The translations under genes and the position numbers were made by a program. A model generated the notes under the pieces. That model saw only the letters and a list, made by a program, of their open reading frames with translations, ran no database searches and was not told the DNA's origin. Shown in pieces: positions 44,027 through 55,058 of a stretch of 64,000 bases of DNA (position 1 is the first letter of the stretch; every line of letters starts with the position of its first letter). The stretch lies in contig NZ_JAPDIA010000007.1 in the NCBI RefSeq assembly GCF_029525575.1, positions 1,098,804 to 1,162,803 of the forward strand, read 5' to 3'. This stretch comes from Cohnella rhizosphaerae. GTDB lineage: Bacteria > Bacillota > Bacilli > Paenibacillales > Paenibacillaceae.

Positions 44027-44737
44027 ATGACGTTTGAACCGTACGGGGCGCCGCACTGGGCGGCGCTCGGCCTGCTGGCGCTGATCGTCGCGATCGTGTG
44101 CGCGCAGCGGCGAAGGCTTCGGGGCTCGAAACGGGCGAGGATCGCCCTGGCAGCTTCGGCGGCCGCCGTCGAGCTGGCGATGCTGGCCGAACGCGCCGTC
44201 ACGCGGGACTGGGACGTGTACGCGCTGCCGTTCGAGCTGTGCAGTCTCATGATCTGGCTGACGGCGATTATGGTGCTGACGGGCAGCCCGAGGCTGTACG
44301 AGGCGACGTTTTTCCTCGGCATCCTCGGCGCGGCACAGGCGCTGGCGACGCCTGACCTGACGGCGCCGTTCCCGACGTTCGGCTTCGCGCACTTTTTCCT
44401 CGGGCATATTCTCATCGTCGTCTCGAACCTGTACATGACGATTGTCGAGGGCTACCGTCCAACGCTGGGGTCCGCCCTGCGCGCCTTCGGCTGGCTGCAA
44501 GTCCTCGCGGTGCCCGCCGCGATCGCGGACATGCTGGCCGGGACCAACTTCATGTTTCTCGCCCGCAAGCCGCCGTCGGCATCGCTGCTCGACCTGCTCG
44601 GCCCGTGGCCCTGGTACCTGATCGAGCTCGAGGGCGTGGCGCTGGCGCTCTGCCTGCTCCTGCTCGGCGCCGTCAAGCTGGCCGATCGCCTTTTCCCAAC
44701 CGATATTCCATCTCCCAAGGAGGGTTCACCGTCATGA
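44027..44737 (+). CDS. TIGR02206 / YwaF-like integral membrane protein
   Basis: 236 residues with six or seven membrane helices. Family marks are ALPFELCSLMIWLTAIM and FPTFGFAHFFLGHILIV, where the histidines are conserved. Function unknown. ATG 44027 is chosen because GAAGGGGGGAG precedes it. The stop overlaps the next start (ATGA), which indicates translational coupling with the DUF2339 gene. Confidence 0.8.
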   Translation: MTFEPYGAPHWAALGLLALIVAIVCAQRRRLRGSKRARIALAASAAAVELAMLAERAVTRDWDVYALPFELCSLMIWLTAIMVLTGSPRLYEATFFLGILGAAQALATPDLTAPFPTFGFAHFFLGHILIVVSNLYMTIVEGYRPTLGSALRAFGWLQVLAVPAAIADMLAGTNFMFLARKPPSASLLDLLGPWPWYLIELEGVALALCLLLLGAVKLADRLFPTDIPSPKEGSPS

Positions 44738-46327
44738 CCGACCATCTGCGCAAGCATTGGACATCTCTGCTCGGCGTCGCGCTCGTGCTGACCGCTTTTA
44801 TCACGCTGTTCCGCTATACGGTCGACCGCGGCTGGATCAGCGATCCGATGAAGATCGGCATCGGCCTGCTGGCAGGCATCGGCATCGCCTTGGCCGGCGC
44901 GCGAATCGCGCTAACGCCGAAGGGCGCCGTCGCCGGCGAGATCAGCATCGGACTCGGCGCCTGCATTTTGTACGCGACTTTCGCTTTCGCCGGCATCGCC
45001 TACGACCTGTGGGCGCCGATGACGGTGCTGCTCGGCATGATCGCCGTCACGGCACTTGCGATCGCCTACGCCTGGCGATTCGGCTCCCGGCTGCTCATGA
45101 ATATCGCGCTGGCCGGCGGCTTGCTGTCGCCTATGCTGATGCTGCCCGAGACCGACCAGGTTTTCGCGCTGTTCCTTTACCTGCTCGTCCTGAACGCGGC
45201 CTTTTTTCACGATCAGCATCGCGAAAGGCTGGAGCGAGCTGCGGCCGATCGCTTTTGCCGGAACCTGGGCGCTCTACGCGATCTACTTTTTCTGGTTCGA
45301 CCCGTCGACGGCCGGCTGGCAGAACATGCCGATCCGATATGCGCTGGCCGCCTTTCTTTTCTACCACCTCGGTTGCCTTATCGCCAGCATGCGGCTGGGC
45401 CGATGCTTTGACGGTTTGAATATGTATCTGAGCCTTGCCAACGGCATCCTGTTCGGCGTGTGGGCGTTGATCATTTTGCAGGGCGAACTGGACGACGGTT
45501 ATACGCTGGTGTTTATCGGCCTGCTGTTTCTCGCGGCTGCCGCCTTCGTGCTGCGGCAATCGGGCCGCACGCTCGCTTATGCGGCGAGCCACGGCCTGAT
45601 CGGCGCCCTGCTCGCCCTGATCGCTCTCCATCAGCTCGGCAGCGGCCTTGCCGTGAAGCCGATGTTGAACGTGTTCCTGTGGGCTGGCGTCGCGATCGTC
45701 CTCGCGGCGGCGGGCCGCATGCAGAAGCGGAAGCATTGGCTGCCGGAGACGCTCTCCATGTCGATCTGGTTCATCGTCGGCGTCTACTGGTTCTCGACGA
45801 CCTGGACCACGCCCCGAGGCGACTGGTTCGGCGTCTACGTCCCTTTCCTGAACTGGGGCGCCGTATCCTGGCTGCTGCTGGCCGCGATGGGCTTCTACTA
45901 TGCGACGTCACGGCAGGCGGTCGGCCTGGACGGCGCGGACCGCAAGCTTGTATCGAACGCGCTCGCGCTCGGCGCCCACCTCGTCGTCGGCGGCTTGCTG
46001 ACCGTGCAGATCGCGGGCTTGTTCGACGCTTACGGTTGGGCAAACGGGGAGACGACGCTGCTTGGGCTGGCTTTGTCGCTTGCCTGGGGCGTATATGCGC
46101 TGCTGCTGTTCCTTTGGGGCGCGTACCGCAGGGAGCCGCTATTTCGCTGGTTCGGCTCCGGAGTTCTCGTGCTCGTGGCGCTGAAAGCGATGATCCTCGA
46201 CCTGCAAGGAGAGGAGACGCTGCTCAAAGTGCTCGTCCTGCTCGGATTGGGCGGCATTTCGTTTCTGATCACTTGGGTGAACGGAAGGTGGGCGCCAGGA
46301 GCAGAAAAGACTGTAAATGGTGGATAA
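44734..46327 (+). CDS. DUF2339-type polytopic membrane protein (one +1 frame break)
   Basis: Corrected length 530 residues with about 14 membrane helices. The break lies near 45227-45228; removing one G gives ...HRESWSELRPIAFAGTWALYAIYFFWFDPSTAGWQN... and restores helices on both sides. The end (LFRWFGSGVLVLVALKAMILDL) is typical of DUF2339. The first 100 residues contain two Gly-rich helices. Function unknown. Ends 60 bp before a convergent terminator. Confidence 0.75.
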
Positions 46328-46388
46328 TCCGGATCGAGGCAAGAGGGAATCAAATCGATCGTAGCCTATAGTCATCGCCGGTGCACGA

Positions 46389-46430
46389 TAAAAAAGCGGA
46401 CCCTCCACGTTCGGGAGGCGTCCGCTTTTT
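46389..46430. terminator. Bidirectional terminator
   Basis: AAAAAGCGGAC...GTCCGCTTTTT with inner CTCC/GGAG, between convergent genes. Confidence 0.85.
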
Positions 46431-46449
46431 CGCCTGCGTCAAGAAAACG

Positions 46450-46965
46450 CTATTTCAAATACTTCTCCTCCACGATTCGCAGATGATGCAGTTCATGGCC
46501 GCTATTGATGCAGGCCAGCGCCCGCACGCTGACGGGGCTGCCGTTCGCGTTGCCGATCCGCGTCCAGTCCTCGGTACGCAGTCCGCGCAGCAGCGTCAGC
46601 GTCGCCTCCCGAACCGCGCGGTAGTCCTCGGCCAGCTGCGGCAGGCTCCAGCGCTCGAACGGACCGTTCGGCACGAGCTCGTCCTGATCGTAACCGGGCA
46701 GGTTCGTCTGGTCGCCGCGGGCGATGCGGAGCAGCCGGTAGCTCTGGATGCGCTCGTTGTCGCCGATGTGGCCGAACACCTGCTTGAGCGACCACTTGCC
46801 GGGGGCGTAGCGACTGTTCGCTTGCTCCTCCGTGAGCCCCGCGATCAGGTCGAGCGTGCGCGTTTTTTGCGCCTCCAGAATTTCGATCAGATCGCCTTCG
46901 GGGACCAGCGAGATGTACTGTCCTTGATAGGGTGTGTATTCGTTTGAATTCGGACGTTCGCGCAT
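46450..46965 (-). CDS. DinB-fold protein (DinB_2 superfamily)
   Basis: 171 residues, four-helix DinB fold. Putative metal ligands are His in VFGHIGDNE (about residue 65) and the HELHH cluster near residue 155. DinB/YfiT proteins are often thiol-dependent transferases or metal hydrolases, but this one is unassigned. Start 46965 has GGAGG upstream. The 337 bp between it and the next plus-strand gene hold no gene that I can support; TTGCAA-17-TAACAT (47233-47261) is a weak promoter candidate for the DUF2759 gene. Confidence 0.8.
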   Translation of the reverse strand: MRERPNSNEYTPYQGQYISLVPEGDLIEILEAQKTRTLDLIAGLTEEQANSRYAPGKWSLKQVFGHIGDNERIQSYRLLRIARGDQTNLPGYDQDELVPNGPFERWSLPQLAEDYRAVREATLTLLRGLRTEDWTRIGNANGSPVSVRALACINSGHELHHLRIVEEKYLK

Positions 46966-47302
46966 GGGCGCACAGCCTCCTCGATATAGGGTTGATTTGA
47001 GCGTAGTATCGGCCGAGGGGCGTGTCAACCCGTTACTTCGAGCGTCGAATTGGCCGCGCATGTTATAAATGTTGGCGATGCTGGACATTTTATTTTCGAA
47101 ACGGTTCGGGGCGGTTGCTCCCTACAAGGAAATAAGGCTCAACGTCCGTCGGGCTTGCACATATGAAGCACGGACTGAACGTTAGCGCTTTCTCGAAGAT
47201 GTGACAAAGTTGTTACGGCCGCAAATTCGGACTTGCAACAAGGGGGCCTTATGGCTAACATAGAGGATACTGGGAAAGTTATGAGATAAGGGAGGACAAC
47301 CC

Positions 47303-47509
47303 ATGTTTCTCGCGGAAAATGCGGCTGAATCCGCAAGCACGTTCGCGGTATTCGACATTTTCATGGTTATCATCACGGTTCTGATCGTCGCCGGGCTCGT
47401 TCGCCTGGTGAGGCAGCGCCCGAACAAGAACATTTTTGCCATCGGATTCACGGCTGTTTCCTTGATCGTTTTCCTGATCGCGGACGTGAAGATGGTCAGC
47501 GGCTGGTAA
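47303..47509 (+). CDS. DUF2759 small membrane protein
   Basis: 68 residues with two membrane helices (about 12-35 and 45-65) separated by a short basic loop RQRPNKN. NKNIFAIGFTAVSLIVFLIAD matches the DUF2759 family of Firmicutes. Function unknown. AAGGGAGG precedes the start. Confidence 0.8.
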   Translation: MFLAENAAESASTFAVFDIFMVIITVLIVAGLVRLVRQRPNKNIFAIGFTAVSLIVFLIADVKMVSGW

Positions 47510-47544
47510 TTCGTCCGGCTGCATTCAAACCATAACTAAGACAA

Positions 47545-47579
47545 GAGAGCCGGCGCGCGAGCCCGGTTCTCTTTTTTTT
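47545..47579 (+). terminator. Rho-independent terminator after the DUF2759 gene
   Basis: AGAGAGCCGG pairs with CCCGGTTCTCT, then TTTTTTT. Confidence 0.8.
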
Positions 47580-47684
47580 ATACATTCGACATGAATCGAC
47601 AATATCTCCGATGTCTCCACGGCAAAGATTCTGATATGGTAAAAAAGGGCTTAATTTACGAACGAGAGGCAGTTGGGGAGCGGG

Positions 47685-48804
47685 TTGTTTAAAAAAGATA
47701 AACGGCAAAGCGGCGATCGGGGCCGCGTTTTTTTCGTTCGGGCTGCTGATGGCCGGTACGGCCACGGCGGCGGCGCCGGCTTCGGGCTCGGTCAGCCTGC
47801 CGGTCAAGGTCATCAATGGCGAGGCCTATGTCAAAGCAACGTCCCTGACCGCCGCGCTAGGCGGCACCGGAACGTACGACAAGGCGAGCCAGACGTACAA
47901 GTACACGCCAGCGGACGTGCCGTCGGTCATCAAGCAGGTCGCGCCGAGCGTCGTCGCCATCATCGGCAAGCCAGACGCGGCAGGCGGCCGGTTCGAACTG
48001 GCGCACGGGACTGGCGTCATCATCAAGGCGGACGGTCTGATCGTGACCAACGCGCACGTCGTGCAGGACATGACGCGGATCGTCGTCGTCACCGCGGACG
48101 GCAAGGAGTATGAGGGCACGCGCAAGCAGATCGACGCGACCAGCGATTTGGCGCTCGTGCAGATCAAGGCCAGCGGCCTTAAGCCTGCGAAGTTCGCGGC
48201 GTCTCCGCTCAAGGTTACGGTAGGCGAACCGGCGATCGCGATCGGCACGCCGGTGTCGTTCTCGCTTCGCAACACGGCCACGGTCGGCGTCATCAGCGGG
48301 CTCAATCGGTCGATCTCCGACGACTACAACCTGCTGCAGACGGACGCGGCCATCAATCCGGGCAACAGCGGCGGGCCGCTCGTGAACATGAAGGGAGAGG
48401 TCGTCGGCATCAATTCCATGAAGTTCGTCGACGTCGATATCGACAGCATGGGCTTCGCCATCCCGGCGGATACGGTGCAGTACGTGTTGAACCAGTTCGC
48501 CAAGTACGGCAAGGTGATGCGTCCTTCGCTCGGCCTTGAGCTCGAGGAGAGCTGGTCCGCCGTCGTCGGCCTGCCGACCGAGGAGCCGATGACCGTCACC
48601 GCGGTCGTATCCGCGGAGGCGCAGGCCGCAGGATTCAAGACCGGCGACCAGATCTACGCGGTCGGCGGCAAGCAGATCGCCACGCTCGTCGAGCTGAGCG
48701 AGCTGCTGAAGTCTTATTTGCCGGGCGGCAAGATCGCCGTGACGGCGCTGGCGGACGGAGACCTCGTGTCCCGTCAAGTCGTTTTAACCAAGAGCTTGTC
48801 TTAA
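47685..48804 (+). CDS. Secreted HtrA-like serine protease with stalk domain (one +1 frame break)
   Basis: The first codons are out of frame because of six A at 47691-47696; with five, the protein starts MFKKINGKAAIGAAFFSFGL and carries a signal peptide. TTG 47685 follows GGGGAG (TTG 47673 is an alternative). After a short copper-amine-oxidase-like stalk (about 37-75), a trypsin-like domain shows His in TNAHVV (about residue 124), Asp in ATSDLAL and Ser in NPGNSGGPL. A PDZ domain ends it. Corrected length about 372 residues. Acts outside the cell, probably in envelope protein quality control. The next gene starts 24 bp later and also has a stalk domain. Confidence 0.85.
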
Positions 48805-48828
48805 TAAAAAAGGAGCCTAATCTAACTT

Positions 48829-50770
48829 ATGTCTAATTCGAGGATCATTTTTCTTCCTAAAATGTTTTTGTCCTTCCTGCTTGCGCTGGCACTGGCCATC
48901 TCATCGGGGACGGCAGCCTTTGCCGCTACGAGCGCGGCGGCAGCGACGACGCAAGTCGTCATCAAGCTCAAGCTTGGCAGCGGTCAAATGACGGTCGACG
49001 GCGTCGCCTCCACCGTACAGCCGCCTTTTCAAAAGAACGGCGTCACCTTCATTCCGCTCAGCGTACTCACCAAGGGAATCGGGGCGCAGCTGCAGCTGAC
49101 CGACAACAAAAAGATGACGTTGACGCACAGCGCCAGCCTGAAGGTCGTCATGGCTACAGGCAGCAAGACCGCCTACGTCAACGGCGTGCAAAAGACGCTG
49201 CCCGCGGCGCCTGTCGTCGTCAAGGGCGTTATGATGGTGCCGCTGCGCGCAGCCGAGCTGCTCGGCGCCAAGATCGCGTTCACGGCATCGACCAAGGAGA
49301 TCGTAATCAAGGGCGCGCGCGCCGCTGCGGCCGGCGGCCAGGCCGGCATCGACACCGACGCAGGCAAGTCCAAGATCGGCGATAGCTACTTCAAGTGGTC
49401 GATGAACTATCCGACGGGGTTGGCGCAGACTTATCAATCGACGGACGGCAGTTCCCTTGAGTTCGGAGACGTGAAGAAGGAATATTATTTGGGCGTATTC
49501 GTGACGACGGCGTTCGATAAGCTGTCCTCTCTTGAGATCAGGGATAAGATCCTGTCTTACTATTACGACACCGAGACGACGGTGAGCAAGTCGACGGTGA
49601 CGGCTTCCGGCATGACCTACGAGAGCGTCGTGACGAAGGATAAGGACGGACTTTATTACGAATACCGGGGCTTCCAAGCCAACGACTATCTGTATGTCGT
49701 CGCTTTCGGCAAGAAAGTAAGCGGTCCGAACGAATTGAAGCAAGCTTCGGGCATTTTGGACAGCTTCAAGACGAGTTTTGACGCTTCGGACGCCGGCATT
49801 AAGGATCTGACACAGGTCGTGGAAGGATTCAAGACGTTAAAATACGACGACTACGGCTTCTCGCTTCAGCTTCCGAAGGACTGGGAGATGCCTGAGAAGA
49901 CGAACTATCCTTACTATGAACCCAAAGACGGCAGTGCTTATATACTTGTCGATGTTACTTCCCTGGAAAAAGGGGATACGATGGACGAATGGCTGGCGCG
50001 CAGGATGGAACGCCTGAAAGATACGTTCGATACGCCTTATTACAAGCAGCTCGAACGGACGCAAGTGACCTGGAATGGCGTACCTGCCGTGCTGCAGAAG
50101 CTGTCGTATACGAACGATACGAAAACATGGTGGGACGAATACGAGCTATACGCGATTCAGGGCGACTATCGTTATTACGCGGAGTTTTCTTTCATGCAGA
50201 GCAGAGCCTCCGAATACGAAGCGGTATTCAAGAAAGTTCTTGAAACGTCGCAATTCGATTATCGCAAAATCGCGAGCAACTTTGGCGAGATCGTTGACGA
50301 TAACGACAGGTTGGATCGTACGGCCGTCACGACCAAAACGAGCCGGAAATATGGTTACAGCGTTTCACTGCCGCAATATTGGACGGCGGTCGCGAGTGAT
50401 TTTGAAAGTGATAAGGTTGCTTATGCGTTTTATGGCGGATCTATCCTTATTAATGTTATCGAAGGAATGGGAGATACCCAACAGTTGTATCAGGCTGTCG
50501 ACAGCACTTATAACCAATCCGCGGCCGAGAATAAAAACGAACACATCAAAGAAAATTCGATCGTCCCGTTCGGCGGAACGCAGGCCAAGCGAATCGTCAT
50601 GGAGGATGACGGCACCGGCGACAGCCTTCCGTACAAGAGCACCGTTTATGCGTTCGCGGCAGGCGGCCGCGGTTACGTGATCACCCTTAATCTCAAAGTT
50701 GCGAACCAAAGCGAGTTCAACAAAAAAACGGATGGAAGAGGTCATCGCCTCGTTTAAACTGAATCCATAA
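48829..50770 (+). CDS. Secreted protein with copper-amine-oxidase-type stalk domain (one +1 frame break)
   Basis: Corrected length 646 residues. The break is at seven A (50722-50728) near the end; with six, the C-terminus is FNKKRMEEVIASFKLNP. Signal peptide to about residue 34; stalk domain with FIPLSVLTKGIGAQLQL and MVPLRAAELLGAKIAF (about 75-160); then three related modules of about 150 residues, each with a pattern like YGFSLQLPKDW / YGYSVSLPQYW / FKWSMNYPTG and ending near a phrase like LDSFKTSF. It is not an amine oxidase; the stalk is only a wall-linked spacer. The modules resemble PsbP/DUF1795-like folds, a guess. Downstream of the protease, perhaps co-transcribed. Confidence 0.75.
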
Positions 50771-50786
50771 TGAGGCAGAGTGAAGT

Positions 50787-50822
50787 GGCCCGAACGCGCA
50801 GCGTTCGGGTGCTTCTTGTTTT
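50787..50822 (+). terminator. Rho-independent terminator
   Basis: CCCGAACGC-GCA-GCGTTCGGG, followed by a T-rich tail. Confidence 0.8.
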
Positions 50823-50881
50823 TTTAAGCCGCCTTTTTGCGCGCCCGCCGCCATTTTCCTTTGGTCCATGCGCCTCGCTTT

Positions 50882-50889
50882 GCTATACT
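50882..50889 (+). promoter_or_regulatory. Extended -10 element before the U32 gene
   Basis: TGC-TATACT at 50881-50889, 46 bp upstream of the start codon; -35 is weak. Confidence 0.45.
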
Positions 50890-50934
50890 AATAGAGAGAA
50901 CGCCGCCCCGAGGCGGCCTGGAGGTTAAGAATAC

Positions 50935-53455
50935 ATGAGCGATCAAGCCGCGGTGCGGCGTGAAGATATAGAGCTGTTGGCTCCCGCCGGAGACTGGGAA
51001 TGCATGCGCGCGGCCGTCGCGAACGGCGCCGACGCGATCTTTTTCGGCGTGGAAAAATTCAATGCGCGGGCGCGCGCGAACAACTTCAAGATGGACGAGC
51101 TGCCGGAGATCATGGCGTTCCTTCATCGGTACGGCGTCAAAGGCTTTCTTACGTTTAACATTCTGGTGTTCGAGGACGAGCTGCGCAATGCGCAGGAGCT
51201 CGTCGAAGCGTGCATCGACGCCGGCGTGGACGCGGTCATCGTGCAGGATCTCGGCCTCGTCAAGCTGATCCGCGAGATCTCGCCGGACTTCCCGATCCAC
51301 GGCTCGACGCAGATGACGATCACTTCCCCGGAAGCGGTTGAGTTCACGAAGCCGTTCGGCATGGAGCGGGTCGTGCTCGGACGCGAGAACAACCTGAAGC
51401 AGATCGCCAAGATCGGCGAGCAGGCGAAGCTGCCGATGGAGGTTTTCGTGCACGGCGCCTTATGCGTATCGTATTCGGGTCAGTGCCTGACGAGCGAGAT
51501 GTGGGGCGGACGTTCCGCGAACCGCGGCGAATGCGCGCAGGCCTGCCGCCTGCCGTACGACCTGATGGTCGACGGCGAGCACAAGCCGATGGGCAACATC
51601 GCCTATCTGCTGTCGCCGAAGGACCTGGCCGCGATCGACATCATGCCGGAGCTGATCGAAGCGGGCGTCACGTCGTTCAAGATCGAGGGCCGGCTCAAGA
51701 GTCCCGAGTACGTGGCCAACGTCGTGAGCAAGTATCGGAGCGCCATCGACAAATACTTCGCCGGTCAGGACGCGAGGCCGTCGGCGGAGGAGGTCCGCGA
51801 GCTGCAGCAGAGCTTCTCGCGCGGCTTTACGCACGGCTTCCTCGAAGGAACGAACAACAAGCAGCTCGTCGAGGGCACCTTCCCGAAAAGCCGGGGCGTG
51901 TATCTGGGCCGCGTAGAACGGCTGACGCGCGACAGCGTCGTCTGCCTGCTCGAGGCGCCGCTCAAGCGCGGCGACGGTCTCGTTTTCGACGCCGGCGACC
52001 CGACCAAGAAGGAAGAAGGCGGACGCGTGTACGATCTGCGCCGCGGCAAGGCCAAGATCGAAGGCGAAGTCGCGCAGGGCGGGGAGATTGAGATCGTCAT
52101 GGGGCGCAATGACGTCGACCTGACCAAGCTTCACGTCGGCGACCGCATCTGGAAGACGAGCGATCCGGCGCTCGACCGCCGCCTGCGGACGACGTTCGAG
52201 ACGGACAAGCCGTATCGCACGTTCCCGGTGTCCGTCACCGTATCCGGGCGCGAGGGCGAGCCGCTGCGCACGATTTGGACCGACGCGCAAAAAAATACGA
52301 CCGTCGTCGTCCAGTCCGACATGCCGCTCGAGCGCGCGATGAACCGGCCGCTCGGCCGGGAAGTGCTCGAGGAGCAGCTCGGCCGCCTCGGCGGCTCGCT
52401 GTATCGTCTCGGCGAGCTGTCCGTCGCGCTGGAAGGCGACGTCATCGTGCCGAAGAGCGAGCTGAACCGCATCCGCCGCGAAGCGGTGCTGCAGCTCGAG
52501 CCGCTGCGCGACCGACCGCCGGTCTACGTCAAGCGCGACGTCGACGCCTACGGAGACGCGCCGCACCCGGCGTCGTCCGTGCTCGGAACGGGCGGCGGCC
52601 GGATGACCGTGCTCTGCCGGACGCTCGAGCAGGTGCAGGCGGCCGTCGAGACCGACGCAGCGATGATTTACGCGGACTTCGAGTTCATCAAGCAATTCCC
52701 GGACGCGATCGCGGTCTGCCGCGCGGCGGGCAAGCCGATCGCGCTGGCGACGCCGCGGATCCACATGCCCGGCGAGAACGGCTACCACCGCAACATCCTG
52801 AAGCTCGCGCCGGACGCGGTGCTCGTGCGCAACACGGGGGGCGCTCTATTTTTACCTGAAGGAACGGATGGAAAATCCGGGCGCCAAGCACCCGACGCTC
52901 ATCGGGGACTTCTCCCTGAACGTGGCGAATCACAAGACGGTCGAGCTGTTCCGCGAGGCGGGTCTCGACTGGGTGACGCCGTCGTACGACCTGAACGTCC
53001 AGCAGATGGTGGACATGCTGCGCCTGTCGGATACGTCCCGGCTCGAGCTCGTCATCCACCAGCACTTGCCGATGTTCCATACGGAGCATTGCGTGTACTG
53101 CACGTTCATGAGCGAAGGGACGAACTTCACGAACTGCGGGCGTCCCTGCGAGGAGTCCCGCGCGTCGCTGCGCGACCGGATCGGATTCTCGCACCCAGTT
53201 CGCGTCGACGAAGGCTGCCGCAACACGGTATACAACGCCATCGAACAGTCGGGCGCTGAATATTTGACGACGTTCCAGGAGCTCGGCGTGCCGTCTTACC
53301 GGGTCGAATTCCTCGAAGAGGACGCCGACAAGGTGCGCGAGGTGCTGTCGCTCTACCGCTCTGCCATGCAGGGCCGCATCGGGGGCACCGAGGTGTGGAA
53401 GAAGCTGAAGGCGATCAACCAGCTCGGCGTGACGCGGGGGCAGCTGGTCAAATAA
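50935..53455 (+). CDS. U32 family peptidase with DUF3656 (one +1 frame break)
   Basis: Corrected length 839 residues. The break is at six G (52836-52841); with five it reads VLVRNTGALYFYLKERMENPG. The N-terminal U32 core has ELLAPAGDWE and the signature EVFVHGALCVSYSGQCL; cysteines in NRGECAQACRLPY are conserved and bind an iron-sulfur cluster in relatives. A DUF3656 region (about 380-500) and a C-terminal part with CVYC...CGRPC and VDEGCRNTVYN follow. Bacterial U32 proteins such as RlhA and TrhP hydroxylate rRNA or tRNA, so an RNA-modifying role is more likely than proteolysis. It has its own promoter and terminator. Confidence 0.87.
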
Positions 53456-53479
53456 GTCATCGGGTCATGCGATATCGTG

Positions 53480-53513
53480 AGCCGCTTTATCCTTCGGGAT
53501 GGAGCGGCTTTTT
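53480..53513 (+). terminator. Rho-independent terminator after the U32 gene
   Basis: GCCGCTTTATCC-TTCG-GGATGGAGCGGC followed by TTTTT. Confidence 0.85.
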
Positions 53514-53686
53514 GCGATTTGCGCGCAGTTCAGCGGTCTGCACGCGAGTCGCCGAGCACCCCGGCGCGAGCGTCTGAACTGTTAGCGCTTGACGGATTTT
53601 ACATTCCGTTAACCTGAAGCGCATTCAGGCATGAGGACTCGTTGATAAAATGAACGGACGGCAATGGAATTCAAGGAGGGATCTTC

Positions 53687-55038
53687 ATGAGAATCGCGGT
53701 TGTGGGGGCGGGGATCGTCGGATTGACGACGGCGGCCGGATTTGCGGATTTGGGACATCAAGTCTATTGCAGCGATGCGGACGGCGATAAAATAGAGCGA
53801 ATCTCGAGCGGTAAAATTCCATACTGGGAGCCCGGGCTTGCCGAACTGGTCAAGCGGGGACAGGACGCGGGAAGGCTTGCTTTCGGTGCGGGGGGCGTCG
53901 CCTGCCATCACCGAGGCCGAGGTCGTATTCCTGGCGGTCGGAACGCCCGCAACGGACGACGGGGGAGATTTTGCTGGCCCAGCTTTGGGAAGCCGCGGAC
54001 CTGCTTGTGCCGCGGACGGACGGGACGCGCAGGCTGATCGCCGTGAAAAGCACGGTGCCGGTGGGCACGGCCGAACGGCTGGAGGCGCGGCTTCGGGCGA
54101 GAATGCCTGGGGAGTCCGGCGTCGACGTCGTATCCGTGCCCGAATTTTTGCGGGAGGGCTTCGCGGTACGGGACTTCTTCGAGCCCTCGCGCGTCGTCGT
54201 CGGCTCGGCGACGCACGAGGCGGCCGAATCGATGGACCGATTGTACCGAAGGCTCTCCGCGACCGTCGTTCACACGGACCGTCGGAGCGCGGAGCTCGCG
54301 AAGCTTGCGTCCAATGCGGCGCTGGCGATCAAAATTTCCTTCGCCAACGAGATGGCGGCGCTTTCGGAGCAGACCGGCGCCGATTATCCCGATATCGCCC
54401 GCATCATGGGGCTGGATCCGCGCATCGGTCCGCACTTTTCGGGAGCCGGACTTGGCTTCGGCGGTTCCTGCCTGCCGAAGGACGCGCGCGCGCTCGTCCG
54501 TCTGGCGAGCGAGGCCGGCGCGCCCCAGACGGTCGCTACGGCGGCCATCCGCGCGAACGCCGTTCTGCCGCAGCGTATGGCGCGCAAGCTGGAGGCGGCG
54601 CTCAGCGGCTTGTCGCGTCGCCGCGTCGCGCTGCTCGGGCTCGCCTTTAAGCCCGGCACGGCCGAGCTGCGCGAAGCGCCGTCGCTGCGACTGATCGCCG
54701 AGCTGAAGAAGCGTTATCCCGGCATCGCGCTGGCCGCGTACGACCCGGCCGTCGACGTCGGGATGAAGCGGCAGCTGCCCGCCGGGATCGGGCTGTACGG
54801 CTCCGCCGAAGAGGCGCTGCGCGGCGCGGATGCCGCGATCGTCGTGACGGAATGGCCCGAGATTCGCAAAATATCGGCAGAAGACTACAAAAGCTGGATG
54901 AGCAGGCCTATAATATTAGATGGACGCAACTGCCTGGATGCGCACGCGCTGAACGCGCAAGGCGTCGTGTGCATCGGAGTCGGACGTCTGCCGGCCGCGC
55001 CGCAAGGAATTCCGGCGTATCAAGGACGGCACGCATAA
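53687..55038 (+). CDS. UDP-glucose 6-dehydrogenase (two +1 frame breaks)
   Basis: Corrected length 449 residues. Breaks at six G (53890-53895; with five: LAFGAGASPAITEAEVVFLAVG) and five G (53961-53965; with four: TDDGEILLAQLWEAADLL). Oxidises UDP-glucose to UDP-glucuronate. N-terminal NAD fold GAGIVGLTTAAGF, the EFLREGFAVRDFFEPSRVVVG block, the substrate region GPHFSGAGLGFGGSCLPKD with the catalytic Cys, and LLGLAFKPGTAELREAPS are all present. galU, which makes its substrate, starts 20 bp downstream. Likely role: acidic polysaccharide or wall polymer. Confidence 0.9.
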
Positions 55039-55058
55039 ATAGAGAGGATGCCTGTCTC

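Noticed and set aside
46450..46965. DinB as the SOS DNA polymerase IV
   Set aside because: The protein is the four-helix DinB/YfiT fold of Bacillus type, not a Y-family polymerase; no polymerase motif and no SOS box nearby.
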